A DNA stretch of 64,000 bases from Phaeobacter gallaeciensis (GCF_001678945.1 NZ_CP015124.1:558001-622000); one strand, 5' to 3'; shown: positions 43,597 through 52,984, counted from the first letter of the stretch. A program made the numbers and translations. The notes: generated by a model from the letters alone, not told the origin.

Positions 43597-44073
43597 TCAA
43601 GGCGCGGCTTGCAGGTCCAGATGCATAAAGACGGACCAGGGGTCTTCACTGTAGTCCCCAAAGGGCGGACACTCCGAAAATCCGTAGCTTTCATAAAGCT
43701 TTCGCGCCGGGAGGAACTCTGGGGTAGAGCCGGTCTCCAGGTAAATGCCAGAGGCGTTTTCCTGACGGGCAAGTTTCAGGAGATGTTCCAGAATGGCCCT
43801 GCCCGCGCCACTGCCGCGGGCCTCAGAGAGCGTGTGCATCGATTTCAACTCACGGGTGTTATCCGCCAGCCGCTTCAGCGCGCCCATACCGATCGCCTGA
43901 CCATCGCGGCGCAGCAGGAAGAACTGCACGTCCGGACCTTCAAGACCACTGCCGTCCAGCGCGTGACAGCTCTCTTCCGGTGATTGCGCGGCCATCTGAT
44001 CCAGGTGGCGCCGGATCAGAATCGCCGCATCGGGATCCGAAGGACGGGCCGGTACAATCACGGTATCAGGCAT
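43597..44073 (-). CDS. GNAT family N-acetyltransferase
   Basis: 158 aa from ATG 44073 (MPDTVIVPARPSDPDAAILIRRHLDQM); an in-frame ATG at 44127 adds 18 residues. The acetyl-CoA-binding motif A is ELKSMHTLSEARGSGAGRAILEHLLKLA, with the R-G-x-G-x-G/A loop; the C-terminal LYESYGFSECPPFGDY is the usual motif B. It resembles the PA4534/YjhB-type small-molecule acetylases. The acceptor is unknown. Confidence 0.9.
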   Translation of the reverse strand: MPDTVIVPARPSDPDAAILIRRHLDQMAAQSPEESCHALDGSGLEGPDVQFFLLRRDGQAIGMGALKRLADNTRELKSMHTLSEARGSGAGRAILEHLLKLARQENASGIYLETGSTPEFLPARKLYESYGFSECPPFGDYSEDPWSVFMHLDLQAAP

Positions 44074-44219
44074 TTTGGGCTCTGTAAGTCGGGGCAAAGT
44101 TGTTTCCACGTGGCAAAAATTCAACATGATTTCAAAGCCTTATTTTACGCCTTTCCTCCCTCGGAGCAAGGATGCCGCGAAAATAAGGGCAAGATCCCGC
44201 GAACACCCTGAAATAGAAA

Positions 44220-44245
44220 AAGAAAAGCCCGCCGAAGCGGGCTCC
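44220..44245 (-). terminator. Intrinsic terminator, minus strand
   Basis: On the minus strand AGCCCGC-TTCG-GCGGGCT is followed by TTTCTTTTTCT. It lies 28 bp after the stop of the frameshifted gene ending at 44269 and shows that this locus was once an expressed minus-strand gene. Confidence 0.75.
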
Positions 44246-44268
44246 ACCTCAAGATCTGCGGGGGTAGG

Positions 44269-44760
44269 TCAGGCTGCGTTTTTCGCGAAAACCAAGAGGA
44301 CAACATCTACAAGGAGTAATTCAATCCCTTGCTTGCGGGGATGTCGGAATGCCGGGATGTTTCCGTTGAGAATTTCCGAAAACAGGTACCCAAATCGATC
44401 GCCCCCACGCTGGCAAGCATAAAAGATCGGATGCAGAAGCGCCTTCGCCGGACACCGGTGTTGCCGGCAAACCGGCGATTTTTGCCAGTAGCTGATCAAG
44501 GTGCGATCGACCAAAGAGGACGTGCTGAACCGAGCCGCGTTCCGTCCTTAGGGTCAGCGGGAGGACAATTCCTCCGAGAGAGAACTTCAATTTGCCCTTT
44601 CGTTGCGCCGAGATATTTTGGGAGATCGCAAAGGGGGATCGCGGTCTGGAACGCCTCAATCATCGAAACCGTAGTGACTGTGTCAAATACCATCTTCCCG
44701 CTTTCAGGTAGCTTACGACACGGGTAAAGGCTTCGAGCGGTCATACGCGCTGTCTCACAC
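44269..44760 (-). pseudogene. Frameshifted TniQ-like or HTH-type gene remnant
   Basis: Three frames join into one plausible protein. Up to about 44575: MVFDTVTTVSMIEAFQTAIP then LCDLPKYLGATKGQIEVLSR. To about 44435, frame changed: GIVLPLTLRTERGSVQHVLF then GRSHLDQLLAKIAGL. Then a third frame: LHPIFYACQRGGDRFGYLF then SEILNGNIPAFRHPRKQGIE, ending at TGA 44269. The LPKYLG-x-T helix-turn-helix, the F-x-R-x-x-L-D-x-L-L segment and ILNGNIPAFRHP resemble the C-terminus of TniQ-family transposition proteins in related bacteria, but the identity is not certain. The exact start is not definable. Confidence 0.55.
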
Positions 44761-44823
44761 GCAGGGCCGGATTGGGCCGAAATTGGCGCCTGTATTTCTT
44801 CAGCCGAATATTGCCGAGGCCAA

Positions 44824-45456
44824 TCAGAAGCAGGAATTTGCCCAAACCTTGACTTGCTCCGCGAGCTTAAGGAGTTGGCCCTCAAGCGTCTTTCCGGTCA
44901 CCCGTTTACGGGGCTTCAGGTCGTGATCGCCGTCTTCCAGCCAGTGCAGGGTCACGGCATTGGACAGATCGTATTCCTGCACCTCTTCCCGTGTGCCGAA
45001 TGGATCGCGGGTGCCTTGGCAGATGAGGGTTGGACAGGTGATCTCGGCAAGGTTCTCGCCACGTCGATTGCCGGGCTTCTTCGGCGGATGGAACGGGAAG
45101 CCGAGGCACAGCATGCCTTTGATCCGCCCCGCGTCATAAAGGTCCTGAGCGATCAGGCTGGCCACGCGGCCGCCCATACTTTTCCCACCAATGATCAGCG
45201 GACCATCGCAGCCAAGCGCGTCAATGGCGGCAAGAAATTCTGGCGCGTAGGTGTCGGCCTTTGCCGGTGGGCGCTTAGAGCCGCCAGTGCGACGGGCGGA
45301 CATGTAGCTGAACTCGAAGCGGGCGACGCGGAAGCCTTGGGCGTCCAGCCCTTCGGCAACCGTATCCATCCAAGGGGTGTCCATCGCTGCGCCAGAACCA
45401 TGGGCCAGAAGGATCGTGGTTCGCCCCGTTTCGTCTCCGTTCAGCAGGAAATCCAT
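44824..45456 (-). CDS. Alpha/beta hydrolase of the KANL3/TEX30-like family
   Basis: 210 aa. The oxyanion region is ILLAHGSGAAMDTPWMDTVAEGL, the nucleophile elbow GGKSMGGRVASLIA carries Ser, and GTRDPFGTREEV and EDGDHDLKPRK supply the Asp and His. This matches the small KANL3/TEX30-type hydrolases, whose substrates are not known in bacteria. It is convergent with nothing; the MYG1-family gene lies 33 bp upstream on the same strand. Confidence 0.88.
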   Translation of the reverse strand: MDFLLNGDETGRTTILLAHGSGAAMDTPWMDTVAEGLDAQGFRVARFEFSYMSARRTGGSKRPPAKADTYAPEFLAAIDALGCDGPLIIGGKSMGGRVASLIAQDLYDAGRIKGMLCLGFPFHPPKKPGNRRGENLAEITCPTLICQGTRDPFGTREEVQEYDLSNAVTLHWLEDGDHDLKPRKRVTGKTLEGQLLKLAEQVKVWANSCF

Positions 45457-45489
45457 CGCGCCCTCCTACGAGATCAGGCTGCGGCAAGA

Positions 45490-46425
45490 TCAGGCTGCGG
45501 CGCCTGTGCGCTTAGCCTCTTCGACGGCGAGTTCAGCCATCTTAAGTGCTGCCTCACGGCTGCTGGCAACCGCGATGAACCGTCCGTTGTGACAGAACTT
45601 TGCGCCTTTGACGCTGCTGGCTTCTTCCAATGCCTCGTCGGTCAGGCCGGCCCATGCGGCGGGCAGGTCGGCGCGTTGCTCAAAGCTGTCACCGCTGATG
45701 CGAATACCGCCGATGGACCAGTCATTGTCACGGGGGGCCACCACGAACAACAGATGGTCCGCCCCAGTCGCCTCAATGGCCGAGCGGAAGGGCATGCCCA
45801 TGGGCAATTCCAGAATACGCGAGGGGCCAGCATCGTGGATTGCCTTGGTGACCATGGCTTCGGCACGACGCTTGGCGGCTTTCTTGTTGATCGACGCCTC
45901 GACAAACGCCCGCGCGATCGGCAGCGCCTCTGCGAAGGCTTTATCGTCCGCGTCCGCGCTGCGGTTGTCGAAGACGGGCTTCAGGCTTTCCAACAGGACC
46001 GAGAGGGTCAAAGGCGTCAGCGGACCTGCGACCGAAGGGTTCATCGCGCCGTTGTCGATCAGATCGATGGGCAGGACAAAGCTCTGCTCAAAGCTGGCGT
46101 GGATGTCTTCCAGATCGGCCTCGGGGATCCCCAAAGCGCGGAGATAGTCAAGGCCGTAATGCTTCCAGATCAGACCGAAGGAACTGTAGGGCTGTTCGTC
46201 CTCACGCAGGGGATTGGGGCGCTGGTGGTGATCAAAGATGCCCGCCTCAGCGTCATACTCGCGGCCCACATCATAGATGATCTTGCCCTCACCGGGGGTG
46301 ATCCACGCGGCGTCACGGGTGCGCACCACCTCCGCCTGCGGGAACAGGCGGGTCAGGATGACCGAGGAAAGAAGTTCGTCCGCGTGGAAACCGCCATTGT
46401 GGGTGACGAGGTGGGAAATGATCAT
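45490..46425 (-). CDS. MYG1 family protein (predicted metal-dependent phosphohydrolase)
   Basis: 311 aa from ATG 46425 (MIISHLVTHNGGFHADELLSSVILTRLFP); GTG 46434 is possible. The DHH-like motifs are THNGGFHADE and the metal-binding IIYDVGREYD and IFDHHQR. The C-terminal half has RILELPMGMPFRSAI and CHNGRFIAVASSREAALKMA. MYG1/UPF0160 proteins occur across life; the human protein is an exonuclease. The 3' end carries a tandem 15-bp duplication over the stop codon. Confidence 0.92.
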   Translation of the reverse strand: MIISHLVTHNGGFHADELLSSVILTRLFPQAEVVRTRDAAWITPGEGKIIYDVGREYDAEAGIFDHHQRPNPLREDEQPYSSFGLIWKHYGLDYLRALGIPEADLEDIHASFEQSFVLPIDLIDNGAMNPSVAGPLTPLTLSVLLESLKPVFDNRSADADDKAFAEALPIARAFVEASINKKAAKRRAEAMVTKAIHDAGPSRILELPMGMPFRSAIEATGADHLLFVVAPRDNDWSIGGIRISGDSFEQRADLPAAWAGLTDEALEEASSVKGAKFCHNGRFIAVASSREAALKMAELAVEEAKRTGAAA

Positions 46426-46622
46426 GATGGGCACTCTGGCAGATCTGGAAATACAACGGGCGACCGGTTGGGTCGCCCTGAGGAAATCGCGTTCGGGGGA
46501 ATCTCGGCGGCGATGCGACGAGCATCAACATACTGTGCGCCGCGCTCACCAAAATCTAAATCTGGGACTCCGCGAAATCTTTGCACCGATTCCGCGACAA
46601 CCTTGCCCCGATTTACACAGGT

Positions 46623-46934
46623 TCAGTGGGTCCAAGGACCGCGCCGGTTGGTGGCGAAGTTATCGCCATAGCCGCCGGGGCGGATGTTGGTCTTGCGGGT
46701 CTTCGGTTCGACCACCTCGGCGGTGATGCCATGATCCTTGGCGTATTCCAGCGCCTCTTCCTTGCTGTCAAAGCGCAGACGGACCTGGCTTTGGGTATCG
46801 GCAGAGGAGGTCCAGCCCATCAGAGGATCAACCTCGCGGGCGCTTGCGGGTGCAAACTCCAGAACCCATTTCCGCGTCTTGGCCATGCCCGAGGTCATGG
46901 CGTTTCTCGCTGGCCGGTAAATACGCGCTTGCAT
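46623..46934 (-). CDS. NADH dehydrogenase accessory subunit (NDUFS4 family)
   Basis: 103 aa ETC_C1_NDUFS4 domain: [59 protein letters not shown] and the C-terminal [23 protein letters not shown]. This 18-kDa-type subunit is found in mitochondrial and alphaproteobacterial complex I. ATG 46934 lies behind GTAGGAGACTGCA. It is encoded away from the nuo operon, as usual. Confidence 0.94.
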   Translation of the reverse strand: MQARIYRPARNAMTSGMAKTRKWVLEFAPASAREVDPLMGWTSSADTQSQVRLRFDSKEEALEYAKDHGITAEVVEPKTRKTNIRPGGYGDNFATNRRGPWTH

Positions 46935-47021
46935 TGCAGTCTCCTACTCATCCGATGCTGCCTATATGCGATGATCTGCGCGCTGCGGCAAGATCGATTT
47001 ACCCTTAGTATTGCGACAATG

Positions 47022-48140
47022 CTAACCCGGTTGCCTGCTGCGCCTGCGCCGCAACAGCGGCTGGATCAGGCGGCGATAGCTGAGCGCCGCGCCGGTATAG
47101 GTCATCACCAGGGCAAATGCGGCCGCCAATCCCGCCAAAGTCTGCCCCAATAAGCCAAAAATCTCTCCGGTGTGCAGGAACCGCAGGAAGACCCGTGCCT
47201 GCTGGCCCGCACTGCGGTCAGAGAAGTCACTGCGCTCCAATACCGCCCCGTCCCGGGCATCCATGGTCAGCGTCACCTGTTTTGTCGGCTGGCGGCCGGT
47301 GCCGCTGTCAACGGTGATACGGATTTTTTCTGCAACCGGCAGCGCAACCTCCATCCGTCGCCAGTCCGGAATGGCAGCGCTGGCCTGCAACAGCGCCAGG
47401 TCGAGACCTGAGATCTCAGCCACGGCGTTCGACGCGCCCTGCCCTGCCCGCCGACGCAGCGCCGCCGGCTCTTCACCATAAAGGCGGAACACAAGATCGC
47501 TGGCCCAGGGGTAAGAGATCACCACGCCTGACACCACAATCGCCAGCAGGGGCACAAGCGCCCAGAAGCCGAAGACATGGTGCCAGTTGTAATCGCGGGC
47601 CTTGCTGCTAGGCAGGCCTTTGCGAAACCACAGGTTCATGCGGACCATCCGCCATTTCCACGCCCGGGGCCACCAAAGGTAGAGGCCGCTGGCCAGAAGG
47701 AACAGAAAGCCAAGGTTCGCGGCCCCTGTCACCGCCCTGCCCAGACCGCGCCCATCGCCAGAGAGCGCAAACCAACGGTGCACATGTTCAACCGTGGAAA
47801 AGAATGCAGCGACTCCCGCACCCTGTTCCGGCAGCAAATCGCCGGTGAATGGATCAAGAAACAGCGTGGAATTTCGCCCGACCTGCACGGCCACGGGGGC
47901 ATCCGGATCTTTTGCAAAACGAAGCGCTGTCGCCCGCCCCCCTGTTTCAATCGCGGCGATGCCTGCCAGTTCATCCGCAGACAGCCTCTTTGCGCCCACT
48001 TCGGACACCGCGGGTGTCTGCGCCCAACGGGTGATCTGCGCCTCATAGGTCAGCAACAGCCCCGTCAGTGACAGCATCAGCACCACAAGGGCAACCATCA
48101 GGCCGACCGTCAAATGACTCCAGAAAATAAGCTTCCGCAT
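47022..48140 (-). CDS. PepSY-associated transmembrane protein
   Basis: 372 aa inner-membrane protein. Four hydrophobic segments (about 10-33, 133-155, 185-210, 340-360) enclose two periplasmic regions with PepSY-type folds (AVQVGRNSTLFLDPFTGDLLPEQG). Conserved His occur in VEHVHRWFAL and NWHHVFGF; HTGEIFGLLGQTLAGLAA is the family C-terminal signature. Family members (PiuB-like) are linked to ferric-siderophore or haem reduction at the membrane. No siderophore genes are next to it. Confidence 0.9.
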   Translation of the reverse strand: MRKLIFWSHLTVGLMVALVVLMLSLTGLLLTYEAQITRWAQTPAVSEVGAKRLSADELAGIAAIETGGRATALRFAKDPDAPVAVQVGRNSTLFLDPFTGDLLPEQGAGVAAFFSTVEHVHRWFALSGDGRGLGRAVTGAANLGFLFLLASGLYLWWPRAWKWRMVRMNLWFRKGLPSSKARDYNWHHVFGFWALVPLLAIVVSGVVISYPWASDLVFRLYGEEPAALRRRAGQGASNAVAEISGLDLALLQASAAIPDWRRMEVALPVAEKIRITVDSGTGRQPTKQVTLTMDARDGAVLERSDFSDRSAGQQARVFLRFLHTGEIFGLLGQTLAGLAAAFALVMTYTGAALSYRRLIQPLLRRRRSRQPG

Positions 48141-48225
48141 GGTTTTGCCCCCGGATCGTTTTACGCCACTCTTTCTGCAACGCAGCAGGCCGCAATCTCC
48201 GTCGCAGTGCCGTGCAATTTTTCGG

Positions 48226-48280
48226 GAACTTGCCCAGGACTTGCCCCTGCCCCCTTGATCTGGAACAAAAAGAGATCAAG
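48226..48280 (+). promoter_or_regulatory. LexA-like sites upstream of uvrB
   Basis: GAACAAAAAGAGATC at 48263-48277 matches the alphaproteobacterial SOS box (GAAC-N7-GAAC; GTTC-N7-GTTC on the other strand) with one mismatch. GAACTTGCCCAGGAC at 48226-48240 matches with one mismatch too. The first is also framed by an 8-bp inverted repeat, CTTGATCT 48254-48261 and AGATCAAG 48273-48280. Confidence 0.5.
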
Positions 48281-48308
48281 TGTATGGCCGCCAGACTGAG
48301 GAGCGCCA

Positions 48309-50501
48309 ATGCCCTACGCCCATTCCGACAAATCGCTGCCGATGATGACCGAACGCGAGGCCGTCCAGCGCCCCAAGCTGGAAGGCGGCAAGAGCTTTGT
48401 GATGAACACGGAGTTCAGCCCGGCCGGGGATCAGCCCACCGCAATTGCGGAGCTGAGCGCCGGCGTCAACGAAGGTGAGCGCAATCAGGTGCTCTTGGGT
48501 GCCACTGGTACGGGCAAGACCTTCACCATGGCAAAGGTGATCGAGGAAACCCAGCGCCCGGCCATCATTCTGGCCCCGAACAAAACGCTGGCCGCGCAAT
48601 TGTACGGCGAATTCAAAGGCTTCTTCCCGGAGAACTCGGTCGAGTATTTCGTATCCTTCTACGACTACTACCAGCCCGAAGCCTATGTGCCGCGCAGCGA
48701 CACCTATATCGAGAAGGAAAGCCAGATCAACGAACAGATCGACCGGATGCGCCACTCCGCCACCCGGGCGCTTCTGGAACGCGATGACGTGATCATCATC
48801 GCCTCGGTCTCCTGTATCTACGGTATCGGCAGCGTCGAGACCTATTCGGCGATGACCCAGGATCTGAAGGTGGGCGAGATGTACGACCAGCGGCAGGTGA
48901 TGGCCGATCTGGTGGCTCAGCAGTACAAGCGCAACGATCAGGCGTTCCAGCGCGGCTCCTTCCGGGTGCGCGGCGATACGCTGGAGATCTTCCCCGCCCA
49001 CCTTGAGGACCGCGCCTGGAAACTGTCGTTCTTTGGCGAAGAACTGGAGGCGATCACCGAATTCGATCCGCTGACCGGGGAGCGCACCGGCAGCTTCGAA
49101 CAGATCCGGGTTTATGCGAACTCTCACTATGTGACGCCGAAACCAACGCTGAACCAGGCGGTTATCGAGATCAAGAAAGAGCTGCGGATGCGGCTGGATC
49201 AGCTGGTCGGCGATGGAAAACTGCTGGAGGCGCAGCGGCTGGAGCAACGCACCAATTTCGACATTGAAATGCTGGAAGCGACGGGCCATTGCAACGGGAT
49301 CGAGAATTACTCGCGCTATCTGACGGGCCGCGCTCCCGGCGAGCCGCCCCCTACCCTGTTTGAATTTATCCCTGACAACGCGATTGTCTTTGCTGATGAA
49401 AGCCACGTCTCCGTGCCGCAGATCGGCGCCATGTACAAGGGCGACCACCGGCGCAAGTTCACCCTGGCCGAACACGGCTTCCGGCTGCCTTCCTGCATGG
49501 ACAACCGCCCGCTGAAGTTTGAGGAATGGGATGCAATGCGGCCGCAGTCGGTCTTTGTCTCGGCCACCCCCGCCGCGTGGGAACTGGAACAGGCTGGCGG
49601 CGTTTTTGCCGAACAGGTGATCCGACCCACGGGTCTGTTGGACCCAATGGTCGAAATCCGCCCCGTCGACATGCAGGTGGACGACCTGCTGGACGAGATC
49701 CGTAAGGTCTCTGCCGATGGCTTCCGTACGCTTTGTACCGTGCTGACCAAACGCATGGCCGAGGATCTGACCGAATACCTGCACGAGCAGGGTATCAAGG
49801 TGCGCTACATGCACAGCGACATCGACACGCTGGAGCGGATCGAAATCCTGCGCGACCTACGGCTTGGCGCCTTTGATGTTCTGGTGGGGATCAACCTCTT
49901 GCGGGAGGGCCTTGATATTCCCGAATGCGGGCTGGTGGCCATCCTGGATGCCGATAAGGAAGGCTTCCTGCGTTCTGAAACCTCGCTGATCCAGACCATC
50001 GGTCGCGCGGCGCGGAACGCCGATGGCCGTGTCATCATGTATGCCGACCGGATCACCGGCTCGATGGAGCGGGCCATCGGAGAAACCGACCGCCGCCGGG
50101 CCAAGCAGATCGCCTATAACGAGGAACACGGCATCACGCCGGAAACCGTCAAGAAGAACGTCGAAGACGTCATGGCGGGTCTCTACCAGGGCGATGTGGA
50201 CATGAACCGCGTCACCGCCAATATCGACAAGCCGATGCATGGCGCCAATCTCGAAGCCCACCTCAACGGGCTGCGGGAGCAGATGCGCAAGGCCGCCGAG
50301 AACCTCGAGTTCGAGGAAGCCGCCCGCCTGCGGGACGAGGTCAAACGGCTGGAGGCCGTGGATCTGGCGGTCTCAGACGATCCGCTGGCCCGCCAGTCCG
50401 CCGTCGATGCGGCTGCTGAGGCTGCGGTGAAAACCCGTGGCAGGTCCACGGCGGGCAAGCCAGGACAACGCGGCGGCAATGTGAAACGAAAATGGAAGTG
50501 A
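48309..50501 (+). CDS. uvrB: UvrABC excision nuclease subunit B
   Basis: 730 aa DNA-repair helicase-like protein that verifies damage with UvrA and recruits UvrC. Walker [17 protein letters not shown], damage-binding hairpin [48 protein letters not shown], helicase motifs [14 protein letters not shown] and [16 protein letters not shown] motif near residue 655 ([18 protein letters not shown]) contacts UvrC. The C-terminal 60 residues are a basic extension ([15 protein letters not shown]). GAGGAG precedes ATG 48309. Two LexA-like sites lie upstream. Confidence 0.97.
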   Translation: MPYAHSDKSLPMMTEREAVQRPKLEGGKSFVMNTEFSPAGDQPTAIAELSAGVNEGERNQVLLGATGTGKTFTMAKVIEETQRPAIILAPNKTLAAQLYGEFKGFFPENSVEYFVSFYDYYQPEAYVPRSDTYIEKESQINEQIDRMRHSATRALLERDDVIIIASVSCIYGIGSVETYSAMTQDLKVGEMYDQRQVMADLVAQQYKRNDQAFQRGSFRVRGDTLEIFPAHLEDRAWKLSFFGEELEAITEFDPLTGERTGSFEQIRVYANSHYVTPKPTLNQAVIEIKKELRMRLDQLVGDGKLLEAQRLEQRTNFDIEMLEATGHCNGIENYSRYLTGRAPGEPPPTLFEFIPDNAIVFADESHVSVPQIGAMYKGDHRRKFTLAEHGFRLPSCMDNRPLKFEEWDAMRPQSVFVSATPAAWELEQAGGVFAEQVIRPTGLLDPMVEIRPVDMQVDDLLDEIRKVSADGFRTLCTVLTKRMAEDLTEYLHEQGIKVRYMHSDIDTLERIEILRDLRLGAFDVLVGINLLREGLDIPECGLVAILDADKEGFLRSETSLIQTIGRAARNADGRVIMYADRITGSMERAIGETDRRRAKQIAYNEEHGITPETVKKNVEDVMAGLYQGDVDMNRVTANIDKPMHGANLEAHLNGLREQMRKAAENLEFEEAARLRDEVKRLEAVDLAVSDDPLARQSAVDAAAEAAVKTRGRSTAGKPGQRGGNVKRKWK

Positions 50502-50617
50502 TCTGAGCCTGTTCAGATCCTGTGCAGGGGATTGCAAGACGCCTCCTGCCCCGGTTTGCCTCCTTGCCTGATCATCATTCTGTGCTAGCCTGACATTGGT
50601 ACACAGGAGTTTTGTTT

Positions 50618-51223
50618 ATGAGTATTTTTCGCGTTGCCATCCTTGGCCTGTTTGTGATCTCCGCAGGAGCACTTCACGCTGGCGGCGATGCAGGTTACGG
50701 AGGCAGCGGGTCCTCTGTCGGCCTGTCCGCCGCAACAAGCAAAAGCGTCGCCAATACCCTATCGCGGGGCTTCAGCCGCTGCGAAAATGTCGAATGGGTC
50801 TACCGCTACGATTGCTACCGGCTGGTTTACAAACGGTCTGGCGACAAACTGCTCGGCAACACGGCCTATTCCGAAGCGCAGAAGGCGCTGGACCTTGTCG
50901 AGAACACCCTTAGCGCTGCGATTGCCAAGAACCGCGATCCGGGTACGAAACCCAAACGTCGTGGGTTTGAGGTATACACTCCGGTCAAACCCTCTGCCCT
51001 GCCGAGGATGAAACAACAGACGCGGAAGGCGATCCAGCAAGCCGAAACCATCCTGCTGCGGGCGCCAGAGGAAAAACAGGTCTATTATTCCCGCATTGCC
51101 GATGCGCTGAATTCCAACAAGGCGCTGCTCCGCTCCGCTCTGTTGAAGGGCGTACAGCCGGGCAGCACAGCCGTGCGGCTGGCCGCCGTGGCTTTGCACC
51201 GTTTGGTCGGGCTGGCTGGATGA
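50618..51223 (+). CDS. Hypothetical secreted protein
   Basis: 201 aa; no family recognised. ATG 50618 follows AGGAG by 8 bp. Signal peptide MSIFRVAILGLFVISAGALHAGG. The mature part starts Gly/Ser-rich, has two Cys (SRCENVEWVYRYDCYRLVYKRSG) that could form a disulfide, then helices with a basic stretch TKPKRRGFEVYTPVKPSALPRMK. It is probably periplasmic. It is alone between uvrB (same strand, 116 bp upstream) and convergent uspA. Confidence 0.8.
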   Translation: MSIFRVAILGLFVISAGALHAGGDAGYGGSGSSVGLSAATSKSVANTLSRGFSRCENVEWVYRYDCYRLVYKRSGDKLLGNTAYSEAQKALDLVENTLSAAIAKNRDPGTKPKRRGFEVYTPVKPSALPRMKQQTRKAIQQAETILLRAPEEKQVYYSRIADALNSNKALLRSALLKGVQPGSTAVRLAAVALHRLVGLAG

Positions 51224-51330
51224 TCAGACCTGTCGGTCCGGTTAGGCATCGGATCAAAACAGATCGGAGGCACGATACACGCGCCCCCGTTCTCGCTTCT
51301 GAAAGTTCAGGAATACCGTTTCAGATCACC

Positions 51331-51738
51331 TCAGCGTACCACATGCACGGCGCAACCGGCGTGCCGCACCACCTGCGCTGCGGTCGAGCCCAAGAGCAGA
51401 TCCTGCATGCCCGGACGGTGTGACGCGATGATGATCAGATCGGGGTTGTTCTGCTCGGCCCAATCGAGGATCGACCGCCCCGAATGCCCTTCAATGACCA
51501 GACCCTTGGCATTGGGAAGGGTGTCCGCCAGTGCGGACAGCTCGCTTTCCAGCGCGGCGCGGGCCTCGGCCATGTAATCGGCCGGCATATAGGTGATCGC
51601 GTAGGACGGGATCTGTTCCACCACATGCAGCAGGGTGATCTTCGCCTCAGGCGTCGCCAAGAGGCGCGCCAGTTTCAAAGGCGCGGATACATCGCGGTCA
51701 GGGTCAAAGGAAATCGGTACAAGAATATTGTGATACAT
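51331..51738 (-). CDS. Universal stress protein (UspA family)
   Basis: 135 aa. The single Usp domain starts YHNILVPISFDPDRDVSAPLKLARLLA; the nucleotide-binding loop is ASHRPGMQDLLLGSTAAQVVRHAGCAVHVVR, carrying the G-2x-G-9x-G(S/T) ATP-binding pattern of MJ0577-type members. Probably a cytosolic dimer binding ATP. ATG 51738 follows TGGAGGACCCA. Confidence 0.92.
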   Translation of the reverse strand: MYHNILVPISFDPDRDVSAPLKLARLLATPEAKITLLHVVEQIPSYAITYMPADYMAEARAALESELSALADTLPNAKGLVIEGHSGRSILDWAEQNNPDLIIIASHRPGMQDLLLGSTAAQVVRHAGCAVHVVR

Positions 51739-51824
51739 TGGGTCCTCCAGTCATTCGGGCTTGGGGACAACATGCCCGGCGCGTGCCCCCAAGGCCTTGA
51801 TCCATATCAGTCTATTTGCAGATC

Positions 51825-52145
51825 TCAGTCAAAGGTGGCGGCAACTTCGTACATCACCGGTTCGAAACTGCGGCACAGGGCGCTGATCTGGCGGTTGCGT
51901 TCACGCATTTCCTCCGAGCGCAGCATCGCCATGAAATCCTCGCGCCGTTTCCACTGGGAATAGTTTGCGATCCGGGTTTGCGCATCATTCACATGCAGCC
52001 CCGCCGCAATGAACCCTGGCTGCCGGGAAATGAAATTGTCATAGGCGTCTGTCAGCGCATCCAGCAGATCCTGACAGGTTCCCGGTGTCATTTCAAAAGT
52101 GGTGATGACCGTCTGAATATCGGCCGTTTTGGAAATTGTCGGCAT
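51825..52145 (-). CDS. Antibiotic biosynthesis monooxygenase (ABM) domain protein
   Basis: 106 aa ferredoxin-like alpha-beta dimeric fold (IQTVITTFEMTPGTCQDLLDALTDAYDNFISRQPGFIAAGLHVNDAQTRIANYSQWKRREDFMAML). Members oxidise quinol-type compounds or serve as heme/substrate-binding proteins; the substrate is unknown. It is divergent from the beta-barrel-like gene; the shared promoter carries two palindromes. Confidence 0.88.
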   Translation of the reverse strand: MPTISKTADIQTVITTFEMTPGTCQDLLDALTDAYDNFISRQPGFIAAGLHVNDAQTRIANYSQWKRREDFMAMLRSEEMRERNRQISALCRSFEPVMYEVAATFD

Positions 52146-52190
52146 CGTTTCCTCCCGTGATTGGCCCTGAACACCTCCACCCTACGACGA

Positions 52191-52242
52191 TTTTGCCGCA
52201 AACAAGACTGTTTTCCGCGTGCAACTTGAGTTTGCGGCAAAA
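52191..52242. promoter_or_regulatory. Paired palindromic operators in a divergent promoter
   Basis: TTTTGCCGCAAAC at 52191-52203 and GTTTGCGGCAAAA at 52230-52242 form a perfect 13-bp inverted repeat. Each arm contains its own palindrome TTTGC-N-GCAAA (52192-52202 and 52231-52241), with centres 39 bp apart. The arrangement suggests cooperative or looping binding of a dimeric repressor controlling both flanking genes. Confidence 0.6.
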
Positions 52243-52292
52243 ACATCCAAAGGTAGTTTTCAAGTCAGCAAAGCAACCCAAGGGAGTTTCAA

Positions 52293-52961
52293 TTGCGGAT
52301 CTGGATCCTCTCCGGCCTGTTCAGCCTGCTTCTGGCGCCGCCCGCGCTGGCTGGGGCCTGGCTGCGTCAGACAGGCCAGGGTTTTGTTGCCGCCAGCGCC
52401 ACCCTGCGGCAGACCGAGGATGGCACTCTGCGCCATGAGCTGGGGTATTTCGGGGAATACGGCTGGTCGCCGCGGCTGACCCTTGGGGTGGATCTGAACC
52501 AGAACGACCAGCAAACGGGCCACGCCCTGCTGTTTGCCCGGATCCCGCTGACCACCGGGGAAACCCGGCCCCGGCTGGCGCTGACAGTCGCGGGTGGCGG
52601 CAGTCACCAGCGTGGCTATTGGAGTCCCATGTCCCGCGCCACCCTGTCCTTCGGGCATGATTTCACGACCGCCCGCGCCAGCGGCTGGATCTCGCTGGAT
52701 GCCAGTTACGAATACCGGGCCAGCCTCCCCGATCCGATCTGGAAACTTGATGCCACCTTTGGCCTCAACACCCGATCGGCCCTGTCGCCAATGCTGCAGA
52801 TCGAAACCTCCCGCAGCGTCGGGGCGCCATTGAGCTATGCCATCACCCCAAGTCTGCGCTACCGGACGGCACCCGGTCAGGAACTGGTTGTGGGGCTGGA
52901 GCACAAACAGGCCAACAGGCAGAGCCTTGGCCTGAAAATATCCCTGTGGCATAGGTTCTGA
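52293..52961 (+). CDS. Predicted outer-membrane beta-barrel-like protein
   Basis: 222 aa; family not recognised. The start codon is TTG 52293, behind AAGGGAGTTTCAA; no ATG is available upstream. Signal peptide MRIWILSGLFSLLLAPPALAG. The mature part alternates short amphipathic strands (AWLRQTGQGFVAASATLRQ, LTLGVDLNQNDQQTGHALLFARIPL, GWISLDASYEYRAS) and ends in LGLKISLWHRF with a terminal Phe, the signature of barrel proteins inserted by BamA. Function unknown. Confidence 0.75.
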   Translation: MRIWILSGLFSLLLAPPALAGAWLRQTGQGFVAASATLRQTEDGTLRHELGYFGEYGWSPRLTLGVDLNQNDQQTGHALLFARIPLTTGETRPRLALTVAGGGSHQRGYWSPMSRATLSFGHDFTTARASGWISLDASYEYRASLPDPIWKLDATFGLNTRSALSPMLQIETSRSVGAPLSYAITPSLRYRTAPGQELVVGLEHKQANRQSLGLKISLWHRF

Positions 52962-52984
52962 AACAGGCTCAGGACAACAATCCG

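Noticed and set aside
44220-44520. Possible tmRNA or other structured RNA before the terminator at 44220
   Set aside because: The sequence ends in an NAA-stop tail, which suggested a tag, but no tRNA-like acceptor domain is present; the frames fit a decayed protein gene better.
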